Assembly (NCBI GenBank): GCA_900316005.1
Contig: ONBH01000014.1
Location: forward strand, 1 to 51,039
Source of the DNA: an uncultured Bacteroidales bacterium
GTDB taxonomy: Bacteria > Bacteroidota > Bacteroidia > Bacteroidales > Paludibacteraceae
Direction: 5' to 3'
DNA length: 51,039 bases
Shown: positions 50,955 through 51,039 of the stretch, in pieces
Layout of the letters: each line of letters begins with the position of its first letter
How positions within the stretch are numbered: position 1 is the stretch's first letter
The notes under the pieces: model-generated
The model's input: the letters and a program-made list of their open reading frames with translations, nothing else
What the model was told of the DNA's origin: nothing
Database searches by the model: none
Position numbers and translations under genes: made by a program

Positions 50955-51039
50955 CATTTTTCGAAGTGTCGAAAACAAAGAGGAGAAATAACAGGCGTGC
51001 CATTCGGCTCACAGACAAGGCAACCTCTGTAAAAAAGTA
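50955..51039 (+). promoter_or_regulatory. Untranslated leader, possibly structured, cut by the window edge
   Basis: The 85 bases after the promoter contain no open frame of note. AGAGG near 50983 can pair with CCTCT near 51024, closing a region with GTGCC-ATTC-GGC-TCAC hairpin potential and a GGCAACC segment. This could be a cis-regulatory RNA, but it does not match a riboswitch class well enough for me to name it. Confidence 0.35.

Noticed and set aside
50955..51039. SAM (S-box) or preQ1 riboswitch
   Set aside because: Only GGCAACC, or only a short A-rich end, matches; the required core elements are missing or out of order, and the segment is truncated.

Overview
The window reads as a gut- or rumen-type member of the Bacteroidales (Bacteroidota). 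The evidence is three-fold: SusC/SusD pairs, Bacteroidota promoters (TTTG, then TAnnTTTG, with exactly 20 bp between the boxes at almost every site), and lipoproteins plus a very large surface protein with a C-terminus like type IX secretion sorting tails. No rRNA, tRNA, transposase or CRISPR array was seen.

Layout. (1) 1-3461: the 3' end of a polysaccharide-utilisation operon (SusC end, SusD, Big2 lipoprotein) closed by a strong terminator. (2) 3512-8122: an M6-type secreted metalloprotease, then an AAA/DUF4143 ATPase bracketed by two copies of a ~145 bp sequence; each copy contains the protease 3' end and a four-unit, 33-bp-period array. (3) 8246-18304: the first half of the division/cell-wall (dcw) cluster, mraZ-rsmH-ftsL-ftsI-murE-[Bro-N gene]-mraY-murD-ftsW, preceded by a recognisable MraZ operator. 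murG, murC, ftsQ, ftsA and ftsZ do not follow. (4) 18346-30790: a membrane-bound AraC-type regulator, a ~3,080-residue surface protein, a small lipoprotein sharing a domain with it, and a Dcu-type C4-dicarboxylate transporter. (5) 30859-47511: a complete cellulose/beta-glucan utilisation locus on the minus strand (GH94, GH5, SusC, SusD, glycan-binding lipoprotein, GPH symporter, GH9, GH3) with a divergent AraC regulator. (6) 47512-51039: a second AAA/DUF4143 ATPase with its own four-unit 33-bp array in the leader, a flavodoxin/aldo-keto reductase pair, and the promoter and leader of a gene beyond the right edge.

How the cellulose locus should work: GH5 and GH9 endoglucanases cut beta-1,4-glucan, the SusCD complex and the IPT-type lipoprotein bind and import oligosaccharides, GH3 trims them, the GPH symporter moves sugars across the inner membrane, and cytoplasmic GH94 phosphorolyses cellobiose to glucose 1-phosphate plus glucose. 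The divergent AraC protein is the obvious candidate regulator.

Two repeat systems stand out and are not explained by the genes. First, degenerate heptanucleotide (7-bp-period) tandem repeats of differing sequence occur at about 14 places, both between genes and in frame inside enzymes, including two near-identical insertions in MurD. Second, both AAA/DUF4143 ATPases sit next to four-unit arrays with the same 33/33/32-bp spacing but different sequence. These are the best candidates here for something undescribed.
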